This document shows, piece by piece, positions 1 through 10,016 of a stretch of 64,000 bases of DNA. Below the pieces are notes generated by a model, which saw nothing but the letters and a program-made list of their open reading frames with translations, searched no databases and was not told where the DNA came from. Numbering within the stretch: the first letter of the stretch is position 1; each line of letters begins with the position of its first letter. Location: the NCBI RefSeq assembly GCF_005121165.3, contig NZ_CP034413.3, positions 3,372,001 through 3,436,000 of the forward strand. The letters run 5' to 3'. The position numbers and the translations under genes are program-made. The DNA comes from Dysosmobacter welbionis (GTDB lineage: Bacteria > Bacillota > Clostridia > Oscillospirales > Oscillospiraceae).

Positions 1-614
1 TGCGGACGCACCGACGCCGGTGTCCACGCGGAGCACTACATCGCCAACTTCCGCACGGAGAGCCGCATTCCCGTGGACCGGCTCCCCTTCGCCGTCAACA
101 CCCACACGCCGGAGGACATCGCGGTGAAGGAGGCCTTCGAGGTGGCGGAGGACTTCAACGCCATCGGCTCCTGCATCAAGAAGGAGTACACCTACCGCAT
201 CTACAACTCCCGGTTCAAGAACCCATTTTACGTCAACCGGGCCTACTTCTATCCCAAGCACCTGGACGAGGAATTCCTGAACCGGGCAGCGGGGATGTTC
301 GTGGGCACCCACGACTTCGCGGCGGTGCGTTCCGTGGGCACGGAGACGAAGTCCACTGTCCGCACCATCTATTACTGTGACGTGACCCGGAACGGAGATC
401 TGCTGGAATTGAAGGTCTGCGCCAACGGCTTTTTGTATAACATGGTACGGGCCATCACCGGCACCGTGCTGTACGCGGCGGAGGGCAAGTTCACCCCGGA
501 GGACATCCCCGGCATTCTGGAGCGGGGGGACCGCACCGCCGCCGGTCCCACGGTGCCGCCGGGGGACTGTACCTGACAAGACTTTGGTATGAGGATGAAC
601 GGCTCAATGGCTGA
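1..614 (+). CDS. truA: tRNA pseudouridine synthase A, 5'-truncated and frameshifted
   Basis: TruA converts uridines 38-40 of tRNA anticodon stems to pseudouridine. The window opens inside the gene with CGRTDAGVHA, which carries the catalytic Asp; about 45 N-terminal residues lie outside. The frame stops at 574-576 after PPGDCT. Adding one G to the G run at 561-565 instead gives PPGGLYLTRLWYEDERLNG and a stop at 612-614, which matches the expected TruA C terminus. I therefore draw the gene to 614 and treat the early stop as a one-base deletion. The restored end overlaps the ATG of the next gene at 607, as expected for coupled translation. Identity is very secure; whether the deletion is real or a sequence error is not. 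Confidence 0.93.
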
Positions 615-1806
615 TACGACGAACGACATCTGGAACGACAACGACGGGGAAGAGGACGAGGCTCCCCGGAAGGGCGGACGGCTGCGCCGCTTTGGGATCT
701 TCTTTCTGGTGCTGGCGGCGGTGCTGGGCGTGGTGCTCGTGGCCGCGTACCGGGACGGCACCGGCTTTGACGCCCTGCGGCGGCTGTGTTCCTACGGCAG
801 CGGAGAGGAGAGCACTGCTGAGGCCCAGTACGACTACGACGCCTCCGACAGCAACCGCTTTGCCGTCCTGGGGGATTCCCTGGTGGTGCTCTCCGACACA
901 AAGCTGCAGGTCCTGGCGCGGGGCGGAGAGGAGATCTGGTCCACATCCGTGCGGATGAGCGCCCCTGCCCTGGAGACGGGCGGCGGCCGGGCTGTGGCTT
1001 ACGACGTGGGGGGCACAGAGCTGTATGTGGTGGACGAGGGGGGCGAGATCCTCACGCTCACCGCACCGGAGGACGCCCCCTATTTCTCCGCCCGGCTGAA
1101 TGAAGACGGTTGGCTGGCTGTGACCACAGAACTGCCGGGCTACAAGGGCGGCGTCACCGCTTATAACAGCCAGGGGACGGAGGTGTTTTCACTCACCGCG
1201 TCGGACCGGTTTGTCATCGACGCCCGGGTGACAGATGACGATAACACTCTGGCGGTGGTGACCTTAGGCCAGGAGAACAGCGTGTTCGTCAGCAACATGG
1301 TACTTTACAGCCTGGAGACGGCAGGAAATGTAGACCCGGCGGCCGACTACGATGTGACCGACGGTCTGGTGGCTGCCGTCGGAGAGCAGGACGGCCAGCT
1401 GGTGACGGTGTCCGACACCTGCCTGACCTACGCGTCCCCGGCCGGGGAGGTGCGCGCTACCTACTCCTATGCCGGCAGCTATCTGCGGGAATACGACTTG
1501 CACGGGGACGGCTTCACCGCCCTGCTGCTGAACCGGTACAAGTCCGGCGGTGTGGGCCGGTTGGTGACGGTGGACACGGACGGGCAGGAGATCGCCGCCC
1601 TGGACGTGAACGAGGAGATCCTCAGCATCTCCGCTGCCGGACGGTATCTGGCGGTGCTGTATATGGACAGCGTGGTGATCTACACAGAGGAGCTGGAGAT
1701 CTATGCTCAGCTGGAGGGCACGGACTACGCCCGGTCGGTTCTGATGCGCCAGGATGGCTCTGCCCTGCTGCTGGCGGCAGAGAGCGCCCACCTGTTCCTG
1801 CCTTGA
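607..1806 (+). CDS. DUF5711-like membrane-anchored beta-propeller protein
   Basis: The 399-residue product starts with an acidic cytoplasmic segment, then a basic patch and one membrane span (about residues 32-53, FFLVLAAVLGVVLVAAY). A long extracytoplasmic part follows, with repeated strands such as FAVLGDSLVVLSDTKLQVLARGG, typical of a PQQ-like propeller. Clostridial proteins of this layout are annotated DUF5711 and have no defined reaction. I chose ATG 607 because GAGG lies just upstream and it overlaps the repaired truA end; ATG 589 in frame is the alternative. CvpA follows 58 bases downstream, so an envelope-related operon is likely. The family call rests on architecture only. Confidence 0.7.
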   Translation: MADTTNDIWNDNDGEEDEAPRKGGRLRRFGIFFLVLAAVLGVVLVAAYRDGTGFDALRRLCSYGSGEESTAEAQYDYDASDSNRFAVLGDSLVVLSDTKLQVLARGGEEIWSTSVRMSAPALETGGGRAVAYDVGGTELYVVDEGGEILTLTAPEDAPYFSARLNEDGWLAVTTELPGYKGGVTAYNSQGTEVFSLTASDRFVIDARVTDDDNTLAVVTLGQENSVFVSNMVLYSLETAGNVDPAADYDVTDGLVAAVGEQDGQLVTVSDTCLTYASPAGEVRATYSYAGSYLREYDLHGDGFTALLLNRYKSGGVGRLVTVDTDGQEIAALDVNEEILSISAAGRYLAVLYMDSVVIYTEELEIYAQLEGTDYARSVLMRQDGSALLLAAESAHLFLP

Positions 1807-1864
1807 GTGGGAAACATTGATCTTGGAATTCACAAAACGTTTACGAGCAAAAAGGTAGGCAAGC

Positions 1865-2566
1865 ATGACAACACCTGTTATAATAGACGTGATTATGGCT
1901 GTGGTTTTGATCGCTGCGGTCATCTACGGTGCCCACAGGGGCCTTTTCCGGGCCCTGGCGGGATTGGCGGTGGTGATCGTGGCCCTGGTGGGGGCGGCCA
2001 TCATCGCAAATACCCTGGCCGCCCCGGCGGCCCGTCTGGTGACGCCCCTGATCCGGGAGCAAATCGAGACGAAGGTGGACGAGGCTATGGCCCGGCAGTC
2101 CCAGGAGGTCCAGATGCCGGAGGAGGACGTGGACGAGGGCTTCGCCATCGAGGACCTGCTGGCCCTGATGGGACTGGACGAGGACGTGCGGAACTCCCTG
2201 GCCAGCCAGACGCAGGAGAAGATCCAGGACACCGGCGTCTCCTTGGTCATGGCCGTGGTGGAGAGTCTGGCCCAGTCCATTCTCTATGCGGCGCTGTTCC
2301 TGGTCTCCTTCGTGGGACTGACGATCCTGCTGAAGCTGCTGATCCGGGCTATGGACTTGGTGCTGCAGCTGCCGGGGCTGCACCTGGTCAACGCCCTGGG
2401 CGGCGCCGTGATCGGCCTGATCGAGGGGGCCTTGGTGCTGTTTCTGGCCATCTGGGTTCTGCGGCGCTTCGGCGTCTCCTTTGAGACAGACACCGTCTCA
2501 GCCACCCATATTTTACGATTTTTTGCGACACACACGCCCCTGAGCGCGCTGTCGCTTCTGCAATGA
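1865..2566 (+). CDS. CvpA family membrane protein
   Basis: This 233-residue protein has the CvpA fold: an N-terminal pair of membrane spans ([19 protein letters not shown], then [18 protein letters not shown]), a polar loop rich in Glu and Asp (about residues 65-125), and two further hydrophobic segments. The G-x-x-R-G-L-F turn after the first span is typical of the family. CvpA was named for colicin V production but is mostly linked to envelope maintenance and stress tolerance; the mechanism is unknown. The gene sits between a propeller-like membrane protein and a Clp ATPase. The acidic loop is longer than in many CvpA proteins. Confidence 0.85.
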   Translation: MTTPVIIDVIMAVVLIAAVIYGAHRGLFRALAGLAVVIVALVGAAIIANTLAAPAARLVTPLIREQIETKVDEAMARQSQEVQMPEEDVDEGFAIEDLLALMGLDEDVRNSLASQTQEKIQDTGVSLVMAVVESLAQSILYAALFLVSFVGLTILLKLLIRAMDLVLQLPGLHLVNALGGAVIGLIEGALVLFLAIWVLRRFGVSFETDTVSATHILRFFATHTPLSALSLLQ

Positions 2567-2618
2567 CGAACGGGGCCGTTGCCCCGCCGGCGTCACGATT
2601 TCTGGAGGGATTTACACG

Positions 2619-4936
2619 ATGCAGCCGACACTTTGTTCAAGATGCAAGAAGAACGTGGCCGTTGTCTTCATCTCCAAAATGGAGGGGGACAAGACCACCA
2701 ACGAGGGCCTGTGCCTGAAATGCGCCAAGGAGCTGGGCCTGCCCCAGGTGGACGATATGATGAAGCGCATGGGCATTTCCGACGAGGATCTGGACACGCT
2801 CAACAGTGAGATGCTCCAGGCCATGAGCGGCGTGGAGAATATCGAGGACCTGCCCGGCGGCGAGGACGCCGGGGAAGAGGAGGAAGAGGGCAAGACCGCC
2901 ACCTTCCCCTTCCTGAACCGCCTGTTCTCCGGCGAGGCCGCCAAGGGCGGCGAGAGCGGCGGCCAGGAGGAAAGCGGTGCCCGAAGCCGGGAAAAGGAGC
3001 GCAAGGACCCTAAGAACGGCAAGCGCAAATATCTGGAGAACTACTGCATCTCCCTGACGCAGCGGGCCCAGGAGGGAAAGCTGGACCCGGTGATCGGCCG
3101 GGAGCAGGAGATCGAGCGGGTGGTGCAGATCCTGAACCGCCGCCAGAAGAACAACCCCTGCCTGATCGGTGAGCCCGGTGTGGGTAAGACCGCCATCGCG
3201 GAGGGGCTGGCCCAGCGGATCTCCAAGGGCGACGTGCCCTTCAAGCTGCGGAACAAGGAGGTCTACCTGCTGGATCTGACAGCTCTGGTGGCCGGCACCC
3301 AGTTCCGGGGCCAGTTCGAGAGCCGGATGAAGGGCCTTATCGACGAGGTGAAGCGCCTGGGGAACATTATTTTGATGATCGACGAGGTTCACAACATTGT
3401 GGGCGCCGGCGACGCCGAGGGCAGCATGAACGCCGCCAACATCCTGAAACCCGCCCTCTCCCGGGGCGAGATCCAGGTGATTGGCGCCACCACCTTCAAC
3501 GAGTACCGCAAGTCCATCGAGAAGGACACCGCTCTGGAGCGGCGGTTCCAGCCGGTGACGGTGAACGAGCCCTCCATTGAGGACTCTGTGCAGATTCTCC
3601 AGGGCCTGGCCCCAAGTATGAGCAGTACCACGGGGTGAAGATCTCTGAGGGGATCCTGCGTCAGGCGGTGCTGCTCAGTGAGCGGTACATCACCGACCGG
3701 TTCCTGCCGGACAAGGCCATCGACCTGATCGACGAGGCATGTTCCGACCTGAATCTGAAAGACCCGGATATCTCCCGCCGCATGGAGATTCAGCGGGAGC
3801 TGGACGACTATGAGAAAGAGCGCACCATGCTGGAGGAGCAGGAGGAGAAGGCCGAGGGCGACTACGCCCGCATGGCGGAGCTGAAGAGCAAGGAACTCCA
3901 GCTGAACACAGAGCTGAACAGTCTGCTGGAAAAGGGCGATCCACAGCTCTCCATGGAGAATCTGGCCCATGTTATCGAGCTGTGGACCAAAATCCCGGCG
4001 GCCAAGATCCGGGAGCAGGAGTTCCAGCGCCTGAGCCAGCTGGAAGTGCGGCTCAAGAGCCATATCATCGGCCAGGACGAGGCCGTGTCCGCCGTAGCCG
4101 CCGCGGTGCGGCGGAACCGGGTGGGCATCTCCCCCAAGCACAAGCCTGTCAGCTTCATCTTTGTGGGGCCCACCGGCGTGGGCAAGACAGAGCTGGTGAA
4201 GCAGCTGGCAACAGACCTCTTCAACACGCCGGATGCCTTGATCCGGCTGGATATGTCGGAGTTCATGGAGAAGCACTCCGTCTCCCGTCTGGTGGGCTCC
4301 CCTCCGGGCTACGTGGGGTATGACGAGGCGGGCCAGCTGACAGAGAAGATCCGCCGCAAGCCCTACGCCGTGGTCCTCTTCGACGAGATTGAGAAGGCCC
4401 ATCCCGATGTGCTGAACATCCTTCTCCAGATCCTGGATGACGGCGAGATCACCGACGCCCACGGCCGCAAGGTGAACTTTGAGAATACCATCATCGTCAT
4501 GACCTCCAACGCCGGCAGCGCCACCAAGGAGGGCACCGTGGGCTTCGGCCGCTCCGTGAACGAGCAGGACGCCGACCGGGCCATGAAGGCGCTCCAGCAG
4601 TTCCTGCGGCCGGAGTTCATCAACCGGGTGGACGCGGTCATCACCTTCAACCGCCTCAGCGAGGAGAACTTCCACGGCATCGCACGTATCATGCTGAACG
4701 AACTGGTGGGTTCCCTGAAGGAGAAAGGCATCACCTTCATCTACGACGACGCACTGGTGGAGCTTTTGACGAAGAAGTCCTACTCCCTGACCTACGGCGC
4801 CCGGAACCTGCGGCGCACCATCCAGAAGGAGCTGGAGGACCCCATGGCCACAAAGATCATCGACAGCTACGAGCATCCCATCACCCAGGTGAAGGCCACG
4901 GTGGAGGACGGTGCCATTCGGCTGTACACCCTGTGA
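2619..4936 (+). CDS. clpE: ClpE-type Clp protease ATPase, frameshifted
   Basis: Hsp100/Clp ATPases unfold proteins for ClpP. The N terminus carries a zinc motif, CSRC near residue 6 and CLKC near residue 32, which marks ClpE rather than ClpC. AAA-1 has GEPGVGKTA and MIDEVHN. A coiled middle region follows ([21 protein letters not shown]). AAA-2 has GPTGVGKTE and LFDEIEKAH, then the C-terminal small domain. The frame breaks at the CCCC run at 3610-3613: the raw frame runs into TGA at 3636-3638, while adding one C gives [17 protein letters not shown] and continues to 4936. The repaired protein has 772 residues, close to known ClpE. A start at 2619 follows a TGGAGGG ribosome site. The break is most likely a sequence error. 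Confidence 0.92.
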
Positions 4937-4961
4937 CCGGAGGAAGAGGAGAGGGAGGACC

Positions 4962-5171
4962 ATGCTGTTTCGGAAGGATATGGATCCCCGCTGTGCCTAC
5001 TGCCAGCGGGGCCAGCAGATCAACGAGCGGGAGGTGGCCTGCGTCAAGCGGGGCATCGTGGCGGTGGAGCACCACTGCCGGGCATTCAAATACGACCCCT
5101 TGAAGCGGGTGCCGCCCCGGCCGGCAGCGCTGGAGACTGAACGGCTGAAAGAGGAAGATTTTTCGCTGTAA
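4962..5171 (+). CDS. Small Cys-containing protein of unknown function
   Basis: This 69-residue protein reads [17 protein letters not shown] and later has CVKRG and HHCRAF, so four cysteines (C-x2-C, then two more) could bind a metal. It is short, basic and has no signal peptide. A strong ribosome site (GGAAGAGGAGAGGGAGG) precedes ATG 4962, only 25 bases after clpE, so it is probably cotranscribed with clpE. Similar short CxxC proteins are common next to housekeeping genes in clostridia, but I cannot assign a function. Confidence 0.75.
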   Translation: MLFRKDMDPRCAYCQRGQQINEREVACVKRGIVAVEHHCRAFKYDPLKRVPPRPAALETERLKEEDFSL

Positions 5172-5179
5172 GCAGCGTT

Positions 5180-5216
5180 CAGCACCCGCCTGGGGAAAAT
5201 CCCCGGGCGGGCGCTG
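5180..5216 (+). terminator. GC-rich hairpin after the clpE operon
   Basis: CAGCACCCGCCTGGGGA pairs with TCCCCGGGCGGGCGCTG around a short A loop. There is no T run downstream, so it may be a weak terminator or an RNA 3'-end stabiliser. Confidence 0.6.
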
Positions 5217-5243
5217 TCACAAATGGGAAGGAGAGGAGACATC

Positions 5244-6065
5244 ATGGAAGTCAAGCGGATCTGCGCGGCGTACTGGAGCGCCACAGGCAACACAGACAAG
5301 ACGGTGAACACCATCGCGGAGACCCTGGCGGAGAAGCTGGGCGTCCCTCTGGAGCGGAGGAACTTCACACGCCCGTCAGACCGGGCGGAGGATCTGTCTT
5401 TTACGGGGAGAGACCTGGTGGTGTTCGGTATGCCCACCTATGCGGGAAAGCTGCCCAACAAGATGCTGCCCTATGTCCAGCAGCAGATCCACGGGAACGG
5501 CGCCCTGGCGGTGGGGGTGGTCACCTTCGGCAACCGGTCCTACGACAACTCCCTGGCGGAGCTGTGCGCCGCGCTGGAGGCGGACGGCTTCCACACCGTG
5601 GCCGGGGGCGCCTTTGCCTGCCGCCACGCCTTTACGGACGCGCTGGCGGACGGCCGCCCGGACTGGGATGACAAGCGGCAGATGGGGGAGTTCGCGGCCC
5701 GCATTGCGGACAAGGTAAAAGACCTGACGGACATCCCTGCTCCGGTGGCCGTGCCGGGCGATGCGGCGGCGCCCTACTACGTGCCCAAGGGCACGGACGG
5801 CCAGCCCGTCAAGTTCCTGAAGGCCAAGCCCCAGACGGATTTGGGCAAGTGTACCGACTGCGGCGCCTGCGCCCGCCTGTGTCCCATGGGGGCCATCAAT
5901 CCCTCCAACGTGGCGGAGGTGCCCGGCACCTGCATCAAGTGCCAGCGGTGCGTCCGCAAGTGCACGAAGCACGCCAAGTACTTTGATGACCCGGCCTTTT
6001 TGTCCCACGTGGCCATGCTGGAGCAGAACTTCACAGAACCCAAGGAGAATGAGGTGTATCTGTGA
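5244..6065 (+). CDS. EFR1-type flavodoxin-ferredoxin fusion protein
   Basis: Residues 1-150 form a flavodoxin-like FMN domain (YWSATGNTDKT phosphate loop near residue 9; VVFGMPTYAGKLPNK). The C terminus has two 4Fe-4S motifs, CTDCGACARLCPMGAI and CIKCQRCVRKCTKHA. This is the layout of the anaerobe EFR1 proteins (about 260-280 residues), soluble electron carriers with no fixed partner. ATG 5244 was chosen over 5223 because GAAGGAGAGGAG lies just upstream. The stop overlaps the GTG of the lipase gene by four bases (GTGA), so the two are translationally coupled, although no functional link is obvious. Confidence 0.88.
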   Translation: MEVKRICAAYWSATGNTDKTVNTIAETLAEKLGVPLERRNFTRPSDRAEDLSFTGRDLVVFGMPTYAGKLPNKMLPYVQQQIHGNGALAVGVVTFGNRSYDNSLAELCAALEADGFHTVAGGAFACRHAFTDALADGRPDWDDKRQMGEFAARIADKVKDLTDIPAPVAVPGDAAAPYYVPKGTDGQPVKFLKAKPQTDLGKCTDCGACARLCPMGAINPSNVAEVPGTCIKCQRCVRKCTKHAKYFDDPAFLSHVAMLEQNFTEPKENEVYL

Positions 6066-7415
6066 GGCGGTGGGTTCTTGCCTTTCTGATGGCGGTCACA
6101 GCCAACTGGGTTTCTCTGATCTATGCGTTTGGCCCGGTGAGCTGGCTCTTGACGACGATACTGCTTCTGGGGAGTTTCTCTATTTTAATCTGCGGCCCAT
6201 TGAGAAGAGCGGTGCGCCTACAAAGCGGATCTGGTATTTGAAAAGCGGCTGCGAATTGCTGCGCCTGTTTTTGATTACAGCTACGGTCACAGTCTTTGTG
6301 CAGATGGTATGGCTGTGGTGCCAGATTTCCATGATAACGCCGGAGAACAGCCTTGCCGCTGGAACAGCTGTTGCAGGTGCGGCTTTTGGTGTTCTCTGGG
6401 CTGTCTTGCTGGAGGCCATCGTCTTCTGGAACGGCATGATCCGGGTGTATCTCACCTCCGTCCAGCTGGGGCTGAAGCACCGGGTGCTGGCGGCCCTGTG
6501 CGGGTGGATCCCCATTCTCAACATCTGGTATCTGCGGAAGATTATCCGCATCACCGCCGACGAGGCGGAGTTCGAGACGGAGAAGTGGGAGCTGGACACC
6601 GCCCGGGCGGAGAGCGAGATCTGTAAGACGAAATACCCGATCCTTCTGGTCCACGGGGTGTTCTTCCGGGACTTCCGCTATGTCAATTACTGGGGCCGCA
6701 TTCCCAAGGAGCTCCAGCGCAACGGCGCAACAGTGTACTACGGACAGCAGCAGTCCGCCGCCGCGGTGGAGGACAGCGGGCGGGAGCTGGCGGACCGTAT
6801 CCGGCAGATCCTGGCGGAGACCGGCTGTGAGAAGGTGAACATCATTGCCCACTCCAAGGGGGACTGGACAGCCGGGCCGCCATCGCCCACGCTGGATGTG
6901 CCCCCTGTGTGGCCAGCCTCACCACCATCAACACGCCCCACCGGGGCTGCATCTTTGCCGAATATCTGCTGAAGAAGATCCCTGCAGCGGCTCGGCAGAA
7001 GATCGCAGATACCTACAACGCCGCCCTGAAGCGGCTGGGGGATGAGGCCCCGGACTTCCTGGCGGCGGTGACAGATCTGACCGCCTCTGCCTGCGAGGCC
7101 AGGAACGCGGCTACCCCGGACGCCCCCGGCGTCTTTTACCAGAGCGTCATGTCCTATTGCAGAAAGGCCCAGCACGGCAAGTTCCCTCTAAACATGACCT
7201 ATCCTATCGTCAAGCACTTTGATGGATTGAACGACGGGCTGGTGGCGGTGGACTCCGCCAAATGGGGCGATCAGTTCACCCTGCTGGAGCCAAGGGGGCA
7301 CCGGGGCATCTCACACGGGGATGTGGTGGATCTGAATCGGGAGAACATTCCCGGCTTCGACGTCCGGGAGTTCTATGTCTCCCTGGTAGCGGATCTGAAA
7401 AACAGAGGCTTTTGA
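6062..7415 (+). CDS. Membrane-anchored alpha/beta-hydrolase (lipase-like), two frameshifts
   Basis: The repaired 451-residue product has an N-terminal membrane domain (spans near VRRWVLAFLMAVTANWVSLI, WLLTTILLLGSFSILI, LFLITATVTVFVQMVWLW and AAFGVLWAVLLEAIVF). A class 2 lipase domain follows: YPILLVHGVFFRD (oxyanion loop) and AHSKGGLDSR (Ser nucleophile), ending in GISHGDVVDL, whose His may be catalytic. Two one-base deletions split it: at the AAA run 6222-6224 (adding A gives VRLQKRIWYLK) and the G run 6858-6862 (adding G gives HSKGGLDSRAAI). GTG 6062 overlaps the upstream stop and follows GAGGTG. Substrate unknown; probably a lipid or ester at the membrane. Confidence 0.82.
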
Positions 7416-7422
7416 GCGGAAA

Positions 7423-7453
7423 AAAGCGGAGCGTCACAGGGACGCTCCGCTTT
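7423..7453. terminator. Bidirectional terminator between the lipase and D-Ala carboxypeptidase genes
   Basis: AAAGCGGAGCGTC (7423-7435) pairs perfectly with GACGCTCCGCTTT (7441-7453) around ACAGG, flanked by A and T runs. It serves both converging genes; the carboxypeptidase stop codon lies inside the stem. Confidence 0.88.
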
Positions 7454-8618
7454 CGTGTTCCGTGGTGTCTTTTATGGTGGGGGCCACCGGTTCCACAAGG
7501 GGATCCGCCGCCCCGCCATCCTCTGTGGTGTCATCTGCGGGGGAACAATAGGTTTTGTACAGCGCCACATGGTCGTAGATGGCCCGCCAGGAGCTGTAAG
7601 CGTCTGCCGTCACACAGATATAGCGTCTGCCGTCCGCTGTTTCGCCGCAGCTGGCGGCGCAGTTGCCGGACTCCACCACATAGCCGGTCTTGGCGCCGGT
7701 GACCTCAATGCCGCCGGTATCCTTGTCCTCGATCCGCCGCAGGAACCAATTGGAGAGGATCTGCCCCTCCGGGTGGTCCGCAGTGGGGAGAGTCTCATAG
7801 GTCCGGGCCCCCAGCACCTCCCGGCACAGGTCGTTGTCCATGGCCGCCTCCAGGATCACCGCCATGTCGGAGACCGTGCACTTGTGGGCCTCGTCATACA
7901 GTCCCACGCAGTTGGTGAAGTGGGCGGTGTCCGCGATGCCAAGCTCCTCCAGCTTTTCGTTCATCAGCGCCACGAACGCCTCCTGGGAGCCCGCCACATA
8001 AGTGGCCAGCCCCAGCGCCGCGTCCGCACCGGAGGAGAGGATGGTGCCGTAGAACAACTCACGCACCGGGACCGTTTCGTCAACCATCAGCCCCACCACG
8101 CTGCACCCGTTGACATAGCAGTAGTCGGTGATGTCGATGGTCATGGTGAAGGTGTCGTCCAGCTCCGCTTCTGTGATGTGCTCAGCGGCCACCAGAACCG
8201 TCAGGACCTTCGTCATGGAGGCGGGAGAGATCACAGTATCCGCGTTTTTCTCCGCCAGGACCGTCCGGGTGTCCAGGTCAACCAGGACCGCGCAGCGGCT
8301 GGGAAAGTCCTCTCCCAGCTGGATCGTGTCCGGGCCGGACACGGCCCTGGCATAGGGCTCCGGCGCAGGGGCGCTGGCGACGGATGTCACCTGAAAGGGC
8401 CGTTCGGCCTTAACCATCTCCGGCGCAGGCTTTTCAATCAGCTGGGCTCCCACGGTCACCAGGCCTACACACAGAACGGCCAGCAGCCCGCAGGGCACCA
8501 GACGGCGAAGCAGCCGCCGCCGCTTTTCCCGCTGCTTCTTTCGGCGGGCCTCCGCCCGCTGGGCCCGCCGGGTGGCCCGCTCCTCGTCCGTGATAATGGG
8601 CTTGTACTCCTCGTCCAT
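7434..8618 (-). CDS. D-alanyl-D-alanine carboxypeptidase (penicillin-binding S11 family)
   Basis: S11 enzymes trim the terminal D-Ala from peptidoglycan stems outside the membrane. The 394-residue protein starts with a very basic cytoplasmic stretch and one anchor span (about residues 40-60, LVPCGLLAVLCVGLVTVGAQL). Catalytic motifs are SMTK (SxxK) and KTG in GAKTGYV. The middle motif reads SSGADAA where SGN is usual, so the Asn is replaced; this variant could still be active but should be noted. The N-terminal anchor rather than a C-terminal amphipathic helix is unlike DacA/DacF. It is convergent with the lipase and apparently monocistronic. Confidence 0.87.
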   Translation of the reverse strand: MDEEYKPIITDEERATRRAQRAEARRKKQREKRRRLLRRLVPCGLLAVLCVGLVTVGAQLIEKPAPEMVKAERPFQVTSVASAPAPEPYARAVSGPDTIQLGEDFPSRCAVLVDLDTRTVLAEKNADTVISPASMTKVLTVLVAAEHITEAELDDTFTMTIDITDYCYVNGCSVVGLMVDETVPVRELFYGTILSSGADAALGLATYVAGSQEAFVALMNEKLEELGIADTAHFTNCVGLYDEAHKCTVSDMAVILEAAMDNDLCREVLGARTYETLPTADHPEGQILSNWFLRRIEDKDTGGIEVTGAKTGYVVESGNCAASCGETADGRRYICVTADAYSSWRAIYDHVALYKTYCSPADDTTEDGGAADPLVEPVAPTIKDTTEHESGASL

Positions 8619-8677
8619 ATCGGCGCTCCTATCTGAAAGGCGGGCCTGTCCGGCACCGCCGCAGTCTCGTACTCTTC

Positions 8678-8686
8678 ATTATAACA
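8678..8686 (-). promoter_or_regulatory. Extended -10 promoter for the carboxypeptidase gene
   Basis: On the minus strand the sequence reads TGTTATAAT, a perfect -10 with the TGn extension, about 60 bases upstream of the start codon. No good -35 is seen. Confidence 0.6.
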
Positions 8687-8830
8687 GATGATGGAAGAAA
8701 ATGCATCTCCTATTTTCCGGTTTGGCAGAGGGAATTTTATCCATCCGGCTTTTGACCCGTGAAAAACCGCTGTCAGGCCAAGTTGTTTTTGCATAGCCTG
8801 AGTGTAAGAACAACACTTGGAGGGGAGCGT

Positions 8831-9898
8831 ATGGCTCAAGTTACCCATTTTTTCGCAGGCGCTAACAGCGGTGACGGCTTCCAGAACCTGTTTTCGGAGA
8901 TCGTGGACCTGGAAGACACCTATGACCTGATGGTTTTGAAAGGCGGCCCCGGCGTGGGCAAGGCCACCTTCATGCGGGAGATCGGCCGAAGCATGGAGGA
9001 GGCCGGCACACCGGTGGAGTACTTATGGTGTTCCGGCGACCCGGATTCCCTGGACGGCGTGGTGCTGCCGGAGCTCCGCTGCGCCGTGGTGGATGGTACG
9101 TCGCCTCATGTGGTGGAGCCCCGGTACCCTGCGGCGGTGGACCGGTATGTGGACCTGGGGCGGTTTTACGACCTCACCGCCGCCAAGGCCGCGGCAGAGG
9201 AGGTGAAGGCTCATACCCGGGCCTACAAGGCCGCATATATCCGGGCCTATCACCATCTGAAGGCTGCCCGGCAGGTGGAGCTGGATGCAGTGGCGGCGGT
9301 GCGGAAGACCTTCGACCGGGAGAAGGCGGACCGCCGGACGGCGGGCATTCTCTCACGGGAGCTGCGCCGCCGGGGCGGTGAGGCGGGGAAGACCACCCGC
9401 CGCTTCCTGGGCAGTATTACCCACAAGGGGTACATCTGGCGGTTTGACAGTGTGGACGCCCTGTGCCCCAAGGTCTATGAGCTGGCGGACAGCTGGGAGC
9501 TGGCAGGGGAGATGCTTGCCCGGCTGCATCGGGCGGCGGCGGATAACGGCTGGGACACCATCGTCTGCTGCGCGCCGGAGGAGCCGGGGCGGATCGAGCA
9601 CCTGCTGATCCCCGGACTGGGGCTGGCCTTCGTCACCTCCCGGCCCGGCATGGAGTACGGGCAGAAGCCCTTCCGCCGGGTGCGGCTGGACGCCATGACG
9701 GAACCTCAGGGCAAGGCCCGGCTGCGGTTCCAGACCCGGATGGCGGCACTCCTGCGGGAGGAAGGGGCCGCGGCGCTGAAAGACGCCAAAGCCAACCACG
9801 ATAAGCTGGAGGCAGTCTACAACCCCTATGTGGATTTCGACGGTGTCCGAACCCTGGCGGCGCTGGAGGCGGGGCGGCTTCTCAGCTGGCTGGGTTGA
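8831..9898 (+). CDS. P-loop ATPase, PRK06851-like
   Basis: The 355-residue soluble protein has a Walker A loop GGPGVGKATF near residue 43, after AQVTHFFAGANSGDGFQNLF. The next part reads EYLWCSGDPDSLDGVVLPEL and AVVDGTSPHVVEPRYP, a pattern I associate with Firmicute ATP-binding proteins annotated PRK06851; their role is unknown. A Lys/Arg-rich helical middle (residues 115-190) could bind nucleic acid. ATG 8831 has GGAGGGGAG just upstream. The leader carries an imperfect inverted repeat (CCAAGTTGTT at 8778-8787, AACAACACTTGG at 8809-8820). A terminator and a separate promoter divide it from recQ. Confidence 0.6.
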   Translation: MAQVTHFFAGANSGDGFQNLFSEIVDLEDTYDLMVLKGGPGVGKATFMREIGRSMEEAGTPVEYLWCSGDPDSLDGVVLPELRCAVVDGTSPHVVEPRYPAAVDRYVDLGRFYDLTAAKAAAEEVKAHTRAYKAAYIRAYHHLKAARQVELDAVAAVRKTFDREKADRRTAGILSRELRRRGGEAGKTTRRFLGSITHKGYIWRFDSVDALCPKVYELADSWELAGEMLARLHRAAADNGWDTIVCCAPEEPGRIEHLLIPGLGLAFVTSRPGMEYGQKPFRRVRLDAMTEPQGKARLRFQTRMAALLREEGAAALKDAKANHDKLEAVYNPYVDFDGVRTLAALEAGRLLSWLG

Positions 9899-9914
9899 AT
9901 CAGATCAGGATGCG

Positions 9915-9940
9915 GGCCCCGGCGGTATACCGCCGGGGCC
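9915..9940 (+). terminator. Intrinsic terminator after the P-loop ATPase gene
   Basis: GGCCCCGGCGGTA is directly followed by its reverse complement TACCGCCGGGGCC, forming a 11-12 bp stem. The tail TTGCCTTA is only moderately T-rich. Confidence 0.75.
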
Positions 9941-9969
9941 TTGCCTTATGCGAACAGATGTGCTACAAT
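9941..9969 (+). promoter_or_regulatory. Sigma-A promoter for recQ
   Basis: TTGCCT (9941-9946), a 17-base spacer and TACAAT (9964-9969) lie about 48 bases upstream of the recQ start. Confidence 0.7.
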
Positions 9970-10016
9970 GCTGGAAGCGAAAACAGGGGCAAGACAGCCC
10001 CAGAGGGAACGGGACT

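Noticed and set aside
3610-3660. Programmed frameshift in clpE
   Set aside because: No slippery heptamer or downstream stimulatory structure is needed to explain it; a missing C in a C run explains it, as at five other sites.
3389-4963. 524-codon minus-strand open frame opposite clpE
   Set aside because: The plus strand carries unmistakable AAA motifs; the minus frame is rich in His/Gln/Leu runs typical of antisense reading.
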